From positions 31,789-95,788 of the forward strand of contig QHVI01000010.1 in NCBI GenBank assembly GCA_003223515.1: a stretch of DNA of 64,000 nt, read 5' to 3'. Source of the stretch: Candidatus Angelobacter sp. Gp1-AA117 (GTDB taxonomy: Bacteria > Acidobacteriota > Terriglobia > Terriglobales > Acidobacteriaceae). Positions within the stretch are counted from its first letter, which is position 1. Each line of letters opens with the position of its first letter. The translations under genes were made by a program, and so were the position numbers. Under the pieces are notes generated by a model. That model was not told the origin of the DNA and ran no database searches. It was given only the letters and a program-made list of their open reading frames with translations. Positions 24,448 through 32,710 of this stretch are shown piece by piece.

Positions 24448-25270
24448 ACAATCAACACGGTCTTTGCTGGAGCTGGTGCGGCTTTCCGGCTTCGACAAAA
24501 CCGCAAATCTCATTCATCTGTTCGTCGGCGGTTCTGAACTGCATGGAGCCAAGGTCGGCCAGACCGACGACACAGATATTTATGGCATTTATATCGAAGC
24601 GCCTGAAGAAGCGCTGGGACTCGATTCGTCGGAGCACTATGTCTGGTCGAGCGCAGGGGACGAGCGCAGAAATGGGCCTGACGATGTAGATGTCACGCTC
24701 TACTCTTTGCGCAAATGGGGCGGGATGGCGGCCAGGGGGAATGCAACTTCATTGCATTTTCTCTTTGCTGAGCCGCTGGAAGTTCCTCCTGCGACGTGGC
24801 GGAAAATCCAGGGTAACCGCAATTTATTTCTCTCGAAGGATTCGGCTCAACAATTCATCGGCTTTGCTGACAACCAGTTCAAGCGGATCACAGGAGAGAA
24901 AGGACGCGGAGCCAAAGGGAAGCGGCCTGAATACGAATGCGCTTATGGGTATGACACAAAAGGCGCCATGCATGGTCTGCGTCTGCTCTATGAATGCATT
25001 GAGTTGATGGAGTTTGGCAGAATCACTCTGCCGCGCCCGGAAAAAGAGCGCCTGATCGAAGTGCGCAGCGGATCGTGGCCGCTGGAGCGGGTTCTGGAAG
25101 AGGCCACAAGGCTGAGACAGGAACTGGAGAAGGTGGTCAGCACTTCGAGCCTTCCAGAGCAGGTGGATCGCAAGGCAATCTCGAAATTCATTGCAGAGGT
25201 GCAGTTGGAGTTCTGGCAAGCACTTAATCCGGTTGAACCACAGCGTAGCGAAGCCACAACCAAAAGCTAA
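24437..25270 (+). CDS. Predicted nucleotidyltransferase (RlaP/PF10127-like)
   Basis: 277 residues from GTG 24437, overlapping the DinB gene. The polymerase-beta-type active site is visible: 'HLFVGGSELHG' (G-G-S helix turn), 'QTDDTDIYGIYI' (the D-x-D metal pair) and 'DDVDVTLYSLRKW' (third acid). After this a helical domain follows, as in RlaP proteins, which were named for association with RNA ligase genes; other relatives are phage-encoded. No RNA ligase is nearby. The reaction is therefore unknown, but all three acids are present, which favours an active enzyme. Confidence 0.75.
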   Translation: MPTEQSTRSLLELVRLSGFDKTANLIHLFVGGSELHGAKVGQTDDTDIYGIYIEAPEEALGLDSSEHYVWSSAGDERRNGPDDVDVTLYSLRKWGGMAARGNATSLHFLFAEPLEVPPATWRKIQGNRNLFLSKDSAQQFIGFADNQFKRITGEKGRGAKGKRPEYECAYGYDTKGAMHGLRLLYECIELMEFGRITLPRPEKERLIEVRSGSWPLERVLEEATRLRQELEKVVSTSSLPEQVDRKAISKFIAEVQLEFWQALNPVEPQRSEATTKS

Positions 25271-25305
25271 CCACAAAGGGCACAAAAGGTTTCACAAAGG
25301 GCACA

Positions 25306-25350
25306 GAGCCAAAAGCCAAAAGCCAAGAGCCAAGAGCTAAGAGCCAAAAC
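25306..25350. repeat. AGCCAAAAGCC/AGCCAAGAGCC tandem repeat
   Basis: Five to six 7-8-bp units at the end of murB, preceded by an ACCACAAAGGGCACAAAAGG stretch of the CTCTGCGTCCTCTGCGG repeat family. Confidence 0.7.
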
Positions 25351-26389
25351 CCTCTTCAAACCCCACAAACACCGGTTCCGGCTCAAGGTGAATTCCCCAC
25401 GTATCAACGACCTTCTGCTGGATTTCGTCTTTCAGGGTGATGATGTCTCGCGCCGTAGCGCCGCCGCGATTCACGATAGCCAGGGTGTGTTTGCGCGAAA
25501 TTCCGACGGGGCCGCTGCCGTATCCTTTGTGAAATCCGGCCTGTTCTACCAGCCATGCAGCCGAGAGCTTCACTAGTCCGTCTTCCGCCGCGTAACGCGG
25601 CACTGGTTTGTGGGAGAGAGCCTCGATGCGGCTGGCTTCTGCCGCAGGGACCAGCGGGTTCTTGAAGAATGAGCCGGCGCTGCGGCAATCTTCATCGCCT
25701 TCCATGATTAGCATAGCCTTGCTCCGCCGGATCTGGCGCACGGCTTCACGCACCTGCTGCAGCGAGGGTTCCGACGAGTTGGCAAAATGCTTCTTGAGGT
25801 CAGCATATTCGATTGTGGGCTCTCCCTCCGGCTGCAACTGGAACATGACCTCCAGGACGATGTAGTGCCCCCTCTGTGTAGTATTGAAGATACTGCTGCG
25901 GTAACGGAACCTGCATTCGGCATTGCTGAGTTCGATGATCTGGCCGTTCGCGATCTTCAGCACTCTCACGTAGCTGATGGTGTCCGCCACCTCCTGCCCA
26001 TAAGCTCCCACGTTTTGTACAGGAGTGCCGCCCACGGTTCCTGGTATGCCGCTGAGGCATTCCACCCCGGCGCAGTTCTCGTGTACAGTTTCGGCCACGA
26101 ATGTGTCCCAGTCGGCGCCCGCACCGGCCTGGAAGTATTTGATTTTTCCGGCAGAGGAGCTATGAATGCCGTCAATGGCAACCTTGAGCACCAGCCCCCG
26201 CCAGCCTGCATCGGAGACAACAAGATTGCTGCCTCCCCCTAAAACAAACAATGGCAACTGATGCTGCGCAGCGTAAGAGACGGCCTCTTTCACGTCGTTT
26301 TCTGTCTCTGCATGGACGAAGTACCGGGCGGGGCCGCCTACCTGGAAGGTGGTAAGCGGGGCCAGCGGGATGTTCTCTTGAAGCTGCAT
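25337..26389 (-). CDS. murB: UDP-N-acetylmuramate dehydrogenase MurB
   Basis: 350 residues from ATG 26389, where 'MQLQENIPLAPLTTFQVGGPARYF' aligns with the normal MurB start; a TTG 30 bp upstream is possible but adds unusual residues. FAD-binding segments: 'LFVLGGGSNLVVSD', 'CLSGIPGTVGGTPVQNVGAYGQEV', and the catalytic serine region 'CRSAGSFFKNP'. The C-terminal domain has 'QAGFHKGYGSGPVGISRKHTLAIVNRGGATARDI' and 'LEPEPVFVG' with the late active-site glutamate. MurB reduces enolpyruvyl-UDP-GlcNAc in peptidoglycan synthesis. It lies outside a mur cluster here. Confidence 0.95.
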   Translation of the reverse strand: MQLQENIPLAPLTTFQVGGPARYFVHAETENDVKEAVSYAAQHQLPLFVLGGGSNLVVSDAGWRGLVLKVAIDGIHSSSAGKIKYFQAGAGADWDTFVAETVHENCAGVECLSGIPGTVGGTPVQNVGAYGQEVADTISYVRVLKIANGQIIELSNAECRFRYRSSIFNTTQRGHYIVLEVMFQLQPEGEPTIEYADLKKHFANSSEPSLQQVREAVRQIRRSKAMLIMEGDEDCRSAGSFFKNPLVPAAEASRIEALSHKPVPRYAAEDGLVKLSAAWLVEQAGFHKGYGSGPVGISRKHTLAIVNRGGATARDIITLKDEIQQKVVDTWGIHLEPEPVFVGFEEGFGS

Positions 26390-26641
26390 GAATAGCAGAT
26401 TCAAGATTATCGCAGACAAAGCTCTCTAGACGTCTGACCTCACGAGCGAAGAAGAATGTAGAAAGTTGTTCCGGCAGTGCCGGGAGATGTGTCACATGTT
26501 TCGGGGGAGCAGCGGCGCAAGCCGGCCCTATGGTACACAAGCCTGTCTTTGAGGTAATTGCCAGTTGGGTAGCAATGATCGCAATTTCATTGGGATCATT
26601 GCCGTAGTGGTTCGCCTGCGGGGCAGATCTTCGCGTCGTGA

Positions 26642-26980
26642 TTAGTCAGAGGCGAGGCCGACCAGGGTCTGTTTCGCGGCTGCCCATCCGTGAACCGGGT
26701 ACCTGGGAGAAATCTCTTCCGAGACCAGCGGGATTTCCGGCTGGCGAAGGTCTTCCTGGACTACATTCAGATGAGCAAGACCCCAGTAGCGAGTGTGGGA
26801 TAGCTTTTCGTCATTTTGGGAGTTGCTGTCAAGCGTGAGCGCCTGCTCATAAGCTTCTTCGGGTGAATGAGCGAAGATGAACCTGGCGTTGCGTTGGATG
26901 ATCTGGCGCGGAAATCCGTCAACGCAAATCTCTTCGATTAGCTCCGCGATATACCATCGCGTACCCGGAAGATAGTACAC
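26642..26980 (-). CDS. DUF4288-like small protein
   Basis: 112 residues. 'RWYIAELIEEICVDG...RNARFIFAHSPEEAYEQALTLDSNSQ...YWGLAHLNVV' follows the DUF4288 plan: strand with W-Y, then 'A-x-S-x-E-E-A-Y-x-x-A', then a strand with 'W-G-x-x-x-L'. Such proteins are small, cytoplasmic and of unknown role. The rest of the C-terminus is not conserved. The gene stands alone between murB and a gene-free stretch. A weakly possible frame directly upstream (26982-27179) was not accepted. Confidence 0.6.
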   Translation of the reverse strand: MYYLPGTRWYIAELIEEICVDGFPRQIIQRNARFIFAHSPEEAYEQALTLDSNSQNDEKLSHTRYWGLAHLNVVQEDLRQPEIPLVSEEISPRYPVHGWAAAKQTLVGLASD

Positions 26981-27559
26981 CTTACACCTCGTACTGAAAA
27001 CTCGAGAAGTTATTCAGTTTTTGTCGATCTTTGGGGGAGGCAAAATGGTAAGCAAAGCGAAGATAATTAGCAAGCTGGAATTTTAAGTTTCTCGTAGATT
27101 CTAAGTCGGTGATGGAGGCTCGATGAGAAACGCGAAACTGGGCATTGTCCGAATGGCCGATTCTGCTGCCGAGAACCAATTTTTAACAGCTTTCGGCCTT
27201 AAAATTTTAGGTCCGGTACAGCCCATTTGCACTGGTTCCCCATCTGTGAAAGAGGATAAGTGCTACCCTGAGTGCTGTCCCCAATGAAACCTTCTACTGC
27301 TGCTCTGATGATACTGATAATACTGATCTGCGCGCAGATGGTTTGGAAACAGCTTCGGATTGCGAGACAACATCAGTGCTTATCTGTATTACTAACGGTC
27401 GAATTCTTCTTTGCTTGCGACGAATTCTCCCGCGCAGCCAAGGGCGGGTGTGGTCCATAGGGAGCAAGACACCGCCAAATTCAATACCCATCAACTACTT
27501 TTGCTTCCTCTGCGTCCTTTGCGTCCTCTGCGGTAAAAGGTTTTTGGTTGTGACTCCGC
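26981..27559. other. Gene-free region with long dispersed repeat
   Basis: About 580 bp. The part before 27380 has no supportable gene; a short hydrophobic frame from 27272 or 27283 runs into the repeat and is rejected. From 27386 it is the repeat described separately. Confidence 0.5.
27386..27558 (+). repeat. About 150-bp dispersed repeat, copy 1
   Basis: TGTATTACTAACG...GAATTCTTCT..GCTTGCGACGAATTCTCCCGCGCAGCCAAGGG...CAACTACTTTT...CTCTGCGTCC matches 58624-58763 in the same orientation with few differences over about 140 bp. Its 3' part is the short CTCTGCGTCCTCTGCGGTAAAAG repeat, which also occurs alone at 39108-39160, 58567-58620 and 58880-58970. Confidence 0.75.
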
Positions 27560-29140
27560 TTATCTGTGTTGATCTGTGGTGAGACTCTTCAGGTCGCGCA
27601 GCTTGTAGCGCTGGATTTTACCGGTCGCGGTCTTGGGGAGTTCACGCACAAATTCAATGACCTGTGGGCACTTATGAGCCGCCAGCCTGGCGCTGACTAG
27701 CTGTTTGAGTTCGTCGGTGAGTACCGCTTGTTCGGCAGAGCCGTTCTTCAAAACGACATACGCGGCAGGCTTGAGCAACTGATTGCTGTCGGTGAAGCCG
27801 ATCACGGCCGCCTCCTGCACCTGCGGATGCTCCAGCAGGATGCGCTCGACCTCGATAGGGCTCACCCACAGGCCTTTCACTTTCATCATGTCGTCTGAGC
27901 GTCCTACATACCAGTAGTAGCCATCAGCATCGCGGTAATATTTGTCGCCGGTGCGCAGCCAGTGTCCCTGAATGGTGTCTTTTGTCTTTTCATGCTGGTT
28001 CCAGTAGCAGGCGCAGACGGAGTCACCCTTAATCATCAGGTTACCGATCTCACCGTCAGGAACCGGCTGGCCGTTTTCGTCGACGATGCGCGCCTCGTAG
28101 CCGGGCATGATCTGTCCGCTGGAACCGGGCCGGACAGCGCCAGGACGGTTGGCGATGAACATGTGCAGTGCCTCGGTGGAGCCGATGGCGTCCAGGATTT
28201 CTACACCGAAGCGCTCCTTGAAGCGATGGAATATCGGCGCAGGCAGCGCCTCCCCGGCAGAGACCCCATAGCGTACGCTGGAAAGATCGAAGTCCGGACC
28301 CTGCTCGCGGTGATAACCCAGCAGCGTGGCGTAGTTCGATGGCACGGAAAAGAACAGCGTGGGTTTGAACTTTTCGATGACGCTATAGACGTTCTGCGGT
28401 GCAGGCGAGCCGGGCCACAGGATGCTGGTTGCCCCTGCCGAAAGCGCGAAATAGAGTCCATTCCCAAGGCCATAAGCAAAAAACATTTTGGCGACGCTGA
28501 AGAAGCGGTCGTTTTCGGTGATTCCCAGGATGGCTTTGGCGTACAGTTCAGAACATACCACCATGTCATGCTGCAGGTGGACACAGCCTTTGGGAAAGCC
28601 GGTGCTGCCGGAGGAGTAAAGCCAGAAAGCAGCATCGTCTTTGCAGGTGCGTTCCGCAGACAGTTCTGGCGGGCTTTCATCCAGTAGTTGACGCAGAGAA
28701 TAGCATTCCTCGGGAGCATTTCCCACGATGACGACCTTTTCGAGATAGCGAAGATTTGCCTTGGGAATGGCCTCAACCTGCGGATAAAGCGATTCGCTGA
28801 TGAGGGCTACGCGGGCGCGCGAATCGTTCAGCATGTATTCGTATTCTGCCGGTTTGAGCAGAGTATTCAGCGGAACAGGGACAACACCGGTCTTGATGGC
28901 GCCAAAGAAGCAGTAGGCGAATTCAGGTGTATCCAGCAACAGCAGGGCAATACGCTCTTCCGGGCGTACGCCCAGCTTTTTCAGCGCATTGCCGAAGCGG
29001 TTCACACGTTCTAATAGTTGTTGGTAGGTGACCCGCTCTTCACCGCACTCAAAGGCCACTTTTGTGCCGCGTCCTTCAGGGATATGGCGGTCAACGAAGT
29101 GGCTGGCAGCGTTAAAGACAGTGGGGAGGCTGATGTGCAT
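27560..29140 (-). CDS. Benzoate-CoA ligase family AMP-forming ligase
   Basis: 526 residues from ATG 29140; the longer frame adds 61 unrelated residues. The adenylate-forming motifs are complete: 'WLYSSGSTGFPKGCVHL' (P-loop), 'YGVSAGEALP', 'AIGSTEALHMFI' (A5), 'RTGDKYYRDADGYYWYVGRSDDMMKVKGLWVSP' (A7-A8) and the catalytic lysine in 'PKTATGKIQRYKLR'. Closest pattern is benzoate-CoA ligase, which activates benzoate or related aromatic acids for degradation; no benzoyl-CoA pathway gene is nearby, so the physiological acid is uncertain. It is divergent from the large secreted-protein gene. Confidence 0.88.
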   Translation of the reverse strand: MHISLPTVFNAASHFVDRHIPEGRGTKVAFECGEERVTYQQLLERVNRFGNALKKLGVRPEERIALLLLDTPEFAYCFFGAIKTGVVPVPLNTLLKPAEYEYMLNDSRARVALISESLYPQVEAIPKANLRYLEKVVIVGNAPEECYSLRQLLDESPPELSAERTCKDDAAFWLYSSGSTGFPKGCVHLQHDMVVCSELYAKAILGITENDRFFSVAKMFFAYGLGNGLYFALSAGATSILWPGSPAPQNVYSVIEKFKPTLFFSVPSNYATLLGYHREQGPDFDLSSVRYGVSAGEALPAPIFHRFKERFGVEILDAIGSTEALHMFIANRPGAVRPGSSGQIMPGYEARIVDENGQPVPDGEIGNLMIKGDSVCACYWNQHEKTKDTIQGHWLRTGDKYYRDADGYYWYVGRSDDMMKVKGLWVSPIEVERILLEHPQVQEAAVIGFTDSNQLLKPAAYVVLKNGSAEQAVLTDELKQLVSARLAAHKCPQVIEFVRELPKTATGKIQRYKLRDLKSLTTDQHR

Positions 29141-29365
29141 TGGACCGGAAATTCTAAATGAAGCAGGGAACCGCGGGAGCACGTATTTCGTAGTTGAAGG
29201 AAGATGGAAATCGGCAAATCGGGTGATCACCGGGACCGGGAGATCGGCTGTCCACCGCAGTGAAACCCCGCTATTAGCACTATGGTCATCCAGAAAATGC
29301 AATTTTCCTCGTAAGTTCAGCAAAAAAAGGGTACTTTATCCTTTCCACAAAAATCAGGGGGAAGA

Positions 29366-31723
29366 ATGTTTTATAGAGAACAATCCATACACTCGGCTTC
29401 GAGGCAGCATGTCTCCACGCCCAAACTGGGATTCTTAGTCATCCTGGCGGTGCTTTTCCTTGCAGTATCCGCCTTTGCTGTGCAGGATACGGCAGCAGCG
29501 CCGGCCCGCAAACCTGCCGGCCAGGGAACGAAGGCTGGTGCAGCCAGAAGAGCGCAGGGAAGCAAAGCGGCGACGTCGGCGAAAAAGTCGTCGCCTGAAG
29601 AAGACTTGGCCAAACTCCAGCAGCTTATGCCTGAATTTACCGCGTTGCTGACCAAGCTGCAGAACATTCAATTTCCTTCCCCGCGTACCCAGAGCCAGTT
29701 ACTGCCCTTGCTTCCTGACTCCACCCAGTTCTTTTTCAGTGTTCCCAATCTAGGTGATCAGCTCCAGCAGACAAGAGAGATTTTCAACCAGCAGCTTCAG
29801 GAAAGCCCTGCATTGCGTGACTGGTGGCAGGGAATCCAGAAGGACATGCAGAAGGACACGAAAGGAAAAGGTCCTTCGCTCGATGCGGTGCTGGACAAGG
29901 TCCACGAAATATTTGGCTATCTGGGCGATGAAGTTGTGTCTGGCATGGCGGTCGACGAAACAGACATGAAAAATCCATCAGTACTGCTGATTGCACAGGT
30001 CAAGAAACCTGGATTGCGACCGGTAATTGAAAAAGCCCTCACGGATTTTGGGAGTAAGCCAGGGACCTTGCGCATCTTCAGTGCCGAAGAATTGATGGCA
30101 GCAAAGGATGAGAATCCCGGCGGTAAGCATGTTTCCGAGCAGCCGGTGTTGCTTGTCCGTCCGGATTTTGTCGCATTCGGCCTGAGCATTACCTCATTAC
30201 AGCGCTTGAATGCAGGCCTTGATAGCGGTGGTGGAAGATTCGATACAACGGCTTTTGGCCAGCGGCTGCAGCAGGCCTACCAGGGAGGGGTGGGATTCTT
30301 GGGTGGTATGAATTTCCAGTACCTGCTGAGCACAGTTGCGAAATCCGACGAGAAAGAAGCCGCCACGCTGCACCAGACGGGTTTTGACGATGCGAAGTAT
30401 CTGGTGATGGAAGGGAAGCAAACGAATGGTCAAATCATTAATCGTTACGAGTTGAGCTTCAATGGTCAACGACGCGGAGTTGCATCATGGCTGGCTGCGC
30501 CGGGTACCATGGGTGGCCTCGATTTTGTTCCTCCTGACGCCATCATGGCGGGTTCAATCCTGCTCAAGAACCCTGCAGCAATTTACGACGATGTTAAGGC
30601 CGTGGCGGAAGCCGGTAAGCCGGGCAGTACTCAGAATTGGGACCAGATGCAAACAGCATTCAATCTCAGTGTAAAGAACGACCTTCTCGGCAAACTCGCG
30701 GGAGAAATAACTTTTGCGGTGCAGGACCTCACTGGTTCCGATCCGGGATGGACGATTGCCCTTAAAACCACAGAGCCTAATGGGCTGCAACAAACATTCG
30801 AGAGGCTGGTTGCTTTGATGGGAATGACTGCCGGCGATGGAAAAGCACCAACCATAGCTTCCGAAAGCGAAAATGGACATACCTATTACACGGTACGCAT
30901 TCCCGGCGCGCAGAAATCCATCGAAATCAGCTACGCGAATGTGGGTGGCTACACAGTGATTGCCCCGGGAAAACAAAAAGTCGTGGAAGCCGTGCGGCTG
31001 CATGAAAGTGGCAGATCGCTGGCCAAAGTGGGTGACATGAAGGCCATGCTGCCTACAGACCTGAACGGCTTTTCCGCCGTCCTTTACCAGACCAAGTCGC
31101 CGTTTCTTGCCGCCATGCTGCAGCAGATGACGGGAACTTCGCAGGCGCAGTTACAGGCACAGATCAGCAATGCGCCACCGGTACCCACAGTCGTATGGGC
31201 CAGAGGCGATGACAAGGCGATTCTTTTTGGCAGCAACAGCCACGGAATAGACGTGACCAGCGCAGCTATCGGCGCGGCCATTGCCATTCCCAACCTGCTC
31301 AAAGCCAGGGCCACTGCGAATGAAGCAGCGGCTGCATCTACAGTACGCACCGTCCTTACCTCACAGGTGACTTATTCCACTGTGTATAAGAGCCGGGGGT
31401 ATGCCCCGAATCTGTCTACATTAGGCCCGGGGTCTGATGCCGATTGCGCTTCTAATCCAACCCCAAGTCATGCCTGCCTGCTGGATGCCACCCTGGGCTG
31501 TTCCGAAACGTGGTGTGTGCATGACGCTTACCGCTACAAAGTCAGTGCGCCGGGCACGGCAGTGAAACGCCTCAACTTTGTAGTTGTTGCCACACCGGTT
31601 GATCAAAATAGAGGAGCAAAGAGTTATTGTGCGACGTCGGATAGCGTGGTTCGCGTCCGGGAGGGTGGTCCACTTACAGCCCCGGTTACTGTGGCGGAGT
31701 GCCAGAAGTGGCAACCGCTGTAA
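29366..31723 (+). CDS. Secreted protein with DUF3352-like body and a pilin-like C-terminal segment
   Basis: 785 residues; GGGGGAAGA precedes the ATG. An N-terminal hydrophobic signal ('LGFLVILAVLFLAVSAFA', about 21-38) and an Ala/Lys-rich linker lead into a body starting 'SQLLPLLPDSTQFFFSVPNLGDQLQQTREIFNQQLQESPALRDWW'. The same body occurs in the anti-sigma fusion at 32710-35307 ('STILYAGIPNLGDAIQQANQLFQQELQQSAVLNEWW'), so the two are paralogous. Residues about 640-785 ('AAIAIPNLLKARATANEAAAASTVRTVLTSQVTYSTVYKSRGYAPNLSTLGPG') match the second half of the pilin helix and the C-terminal domain of acidobacterial type IV pilin-like proteins, but the prepilin leader and first half of the helix are missing. 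Function is unknown. Confidence 0.75.
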   Translation: MFYREQSIHSASRQHVSTPKLGFLVILAVLFLAVSAFAVQDTAAAPARKPAGQGTKAGAARRAQGSKAATSAKKSSPEEDLAKLQQLMPEFTALLTKLQNIQFPSPRTQSQLLPLLPDSTQFFFSVPNLGDQLQQTREIFNQQLQESPALRDWWQGIQKDMQKDTKGKGPSLDAVLDKVHEIFGYLGDEVVSGMAVDETDMKNPSVLLIAQVKKPGLRPVIEKALTDFGSKPGTLRIFSAEELMAAKDENPGGKHVSEQPVLLVRPDFVAFGLSITSLQRLNAGLDSGGGRFDTTAFGQRLQQAYQGGVGFLGGMNFQYLLSTVAKSDEKEAATLHQTGFDDAKYLVMEGKQTNGQIINRYELSFNGQRRGVASWLAAPGTMGGLDFVPPDAIMAGSILLKNPAAIYDDVKAVAEAGKPGSTQNWDQMQTAFNLSVKNDLLGKLAGEITFAVQDLTGSDPGWTIALKTTEPNGLQQTFERLVALMGMTAGDGKAPTIASESENGHTYYTVRIPGAQKSIEISYANVGGYTVIAPGKQKVVEAVRLHESGRSLAKVGDMKAMLPTDLNGFSAVLYQTKSPFLAAMLQQMTGTSQAQLQAQISNAPPVPTVVWARGDDKAILFGSNSHGIDVTSAAIGAAIAIPNLLKARATANEAAAASTVRTVLTSQVTYSTVYKSRGYAPNLSTLGPGSDADCASNPTPSHACLLDATLGCSETWCVHDAYRYKVSAPGTAVKRLNFVVVATPVDQNRGAKSYCATSDSVVRVREGGPLTAPVTVAECQKWQPL

Positions 31724-31929
31724 CGATCGGGTGATCGGGTCACTGAAAGGGCCATTGGCACTTAGCCTTTGGCCCTTGGCTTCAGTCATCCGCAACCTCA
31801 TAGACCCAGGGAGACCAAAGTAGCCAAAATATTGAATTTGACCGCTGAGAATGCAGAGGGCGCAGAGGAATTTCATGTGCCAGATGCTGCCATCAAAGCA
31901 TTTTGATGTAAATGACGTAGGCTCAACGC

Positions 31930-31992
31930 CAAAAGCGAAGAGCCAAGAGCCAAGAGCCAAAAGCCAAAAGCCGAAAGCCAAAGGCCAAGTGC
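31930..31992. repeat. AGCCAAGAGCC/AGCCAAAAGCC tandem repeat
   Basis: Eight degenerate units of 7-8 bp directly upstream of the ECF-type promoter; same family as 11160-11180 and 25306-25350. Confidence 0.7.
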
Positions 31993-32007
31993 TAACGGCT
32001 GTTTTCC

Positions 32008-32035
32008 GGAACTTCCTGCCCCTTCAGGACGTAAA
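32008..32035 (+). promoter_or_regulatory. Candidate ECF sigma-factor promoter (GGAACTT-N15-CGTAAA)
   Basis: GGAACTT at 32008-32014 and CGTAAA at 32030-32035, spaced 15 bases, is the ECF-type -35/-10 pair. It lies about 93 bases before the preferred start of the sigma-factor gene, so the operon is probably autoregulated by its own sigma factor. Confidence 0.5.
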
Positions 32036-32134
32036 TAATCTCATTCACGGGAAGCAAGATTCGGAATATTTCAGCGTTCCCGTTAAGAATTGCGAGTTCC
32101 TTCCGTCATTGAAACAGGAGGAGCACCCGCACCC

Positions 32135-32710
32135 ATGCAGGCCATGATGCAAATAGCGCAAGCCAAAATCGAGCCGCTGGCCAGAAGCCAGGCGCAGGAA
32201 GGCCCGATGGGGCCACGGCTGGACCAGCTCTTTGCCGAACACAAAGAGCTGATATTCCGGGCCGCCTACCGGGTCACCGGCAATGCCAGCGACGCAGAAG
32301 ACGTGCTGCAGACCGTTTTTCTGCGGCTGCTTCGGCAGGAACAGATGCCGGAAATCCGGCACCTGCGGGCCTATTTACATCGTGCTGCCGTAAATGCCGC
32401 TTTAGACCTGTTGCGAACCAGGCGAGACAGCCAGAACGTAGCGCTTGATGACCAGCCGGAACCAGCCGGAACGATGACTGCAACCAGTGATGTGGAATCC
32501 CACGAACTCCAGGAATGGTTGCGGCTCGCACTGGCCCGGCTGAATCCCCGATGGGCCGAGATGTTTGTGTTGCGCTTCATCGAGGAGTATCCCAACCGTG
32601 ATATTGCGCGCATGATGAAGACCTCGTCGGCGGTGGTCGCTGTGGTGTTGCATCGGACGCGTGCTCAACTGAAAAAAGATTATTTGGCAATGATAAGAGG
32701 GAGCCGGTAA
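32135..32710 (+). CDS. ECF-type RNA polymerase sigma factor
   Basis: 191 residues from ATG 32135, with GGAGGAG 11 bases upstream; a TTG at 32090 is less likely. Region 2 is seen in 'LDQLFAEHKELIFRAAYRVTGNASDAEDVLQTVFLRLLRQ' and region 4 in 'LARLNPRWAEMFVLRFIEEYPNRDIARMMKTSSAVVAVVLHRTRAQLKKDY'. Between them a linker of about 50 residues. The stop codon overlaps the ATG of the next gene (TAATG), which encodes a zinc-type anti-sigma fusion, so the pair is translationally coupled. It would redirect polymerase to GGAAC-type promoters when the membrane-bound partner is inactivated. Confidence 0.9.
   Translation: MQAMMQIAQAKIEPLARSQAQEGPMGPRLDQLFAEHKELIFRAAYRVTGNASDAEDVLQTVFLRLLRQEQMPEIRHLRAYLHRAAVNAALDLLRTRRDSQNVALDDQPEPAGTMTATSDVESHELQEWLRLALARLNPRWAEMFVLRFIEEYPNRDIARMMKTSSAVVAVVLHRTRAQLKKDYLAMIRGSR

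Larger units (their letters stand above)
31724..32134. other. Repeat-bearing gap upstream of the ECF sigma operon
   Basis: About 410 bp. It contains a GAATGCAGAGGGCGCAGAGG fragment of the CTCTGCGTCCTCTGCGG family (31849-31871), an AGCCAAGAGCCAAAAGCC tandem repeat (31930-31992) and, near its end, the ECF-type promoter. Confidence 0.6.

Noticed and set aside
26982..27179. 65-codon frame upstream of the DUF4288-like gene
   Set aside because: No ribosome binding site and no recognisable sequence pattern.
27272..27460. Small hydrophobic protein frame (MKPSTAALMILIILICAQM...)
   Set aside because: Its second half is encoded by the dispersed repeat; coding potential cannot be supported.
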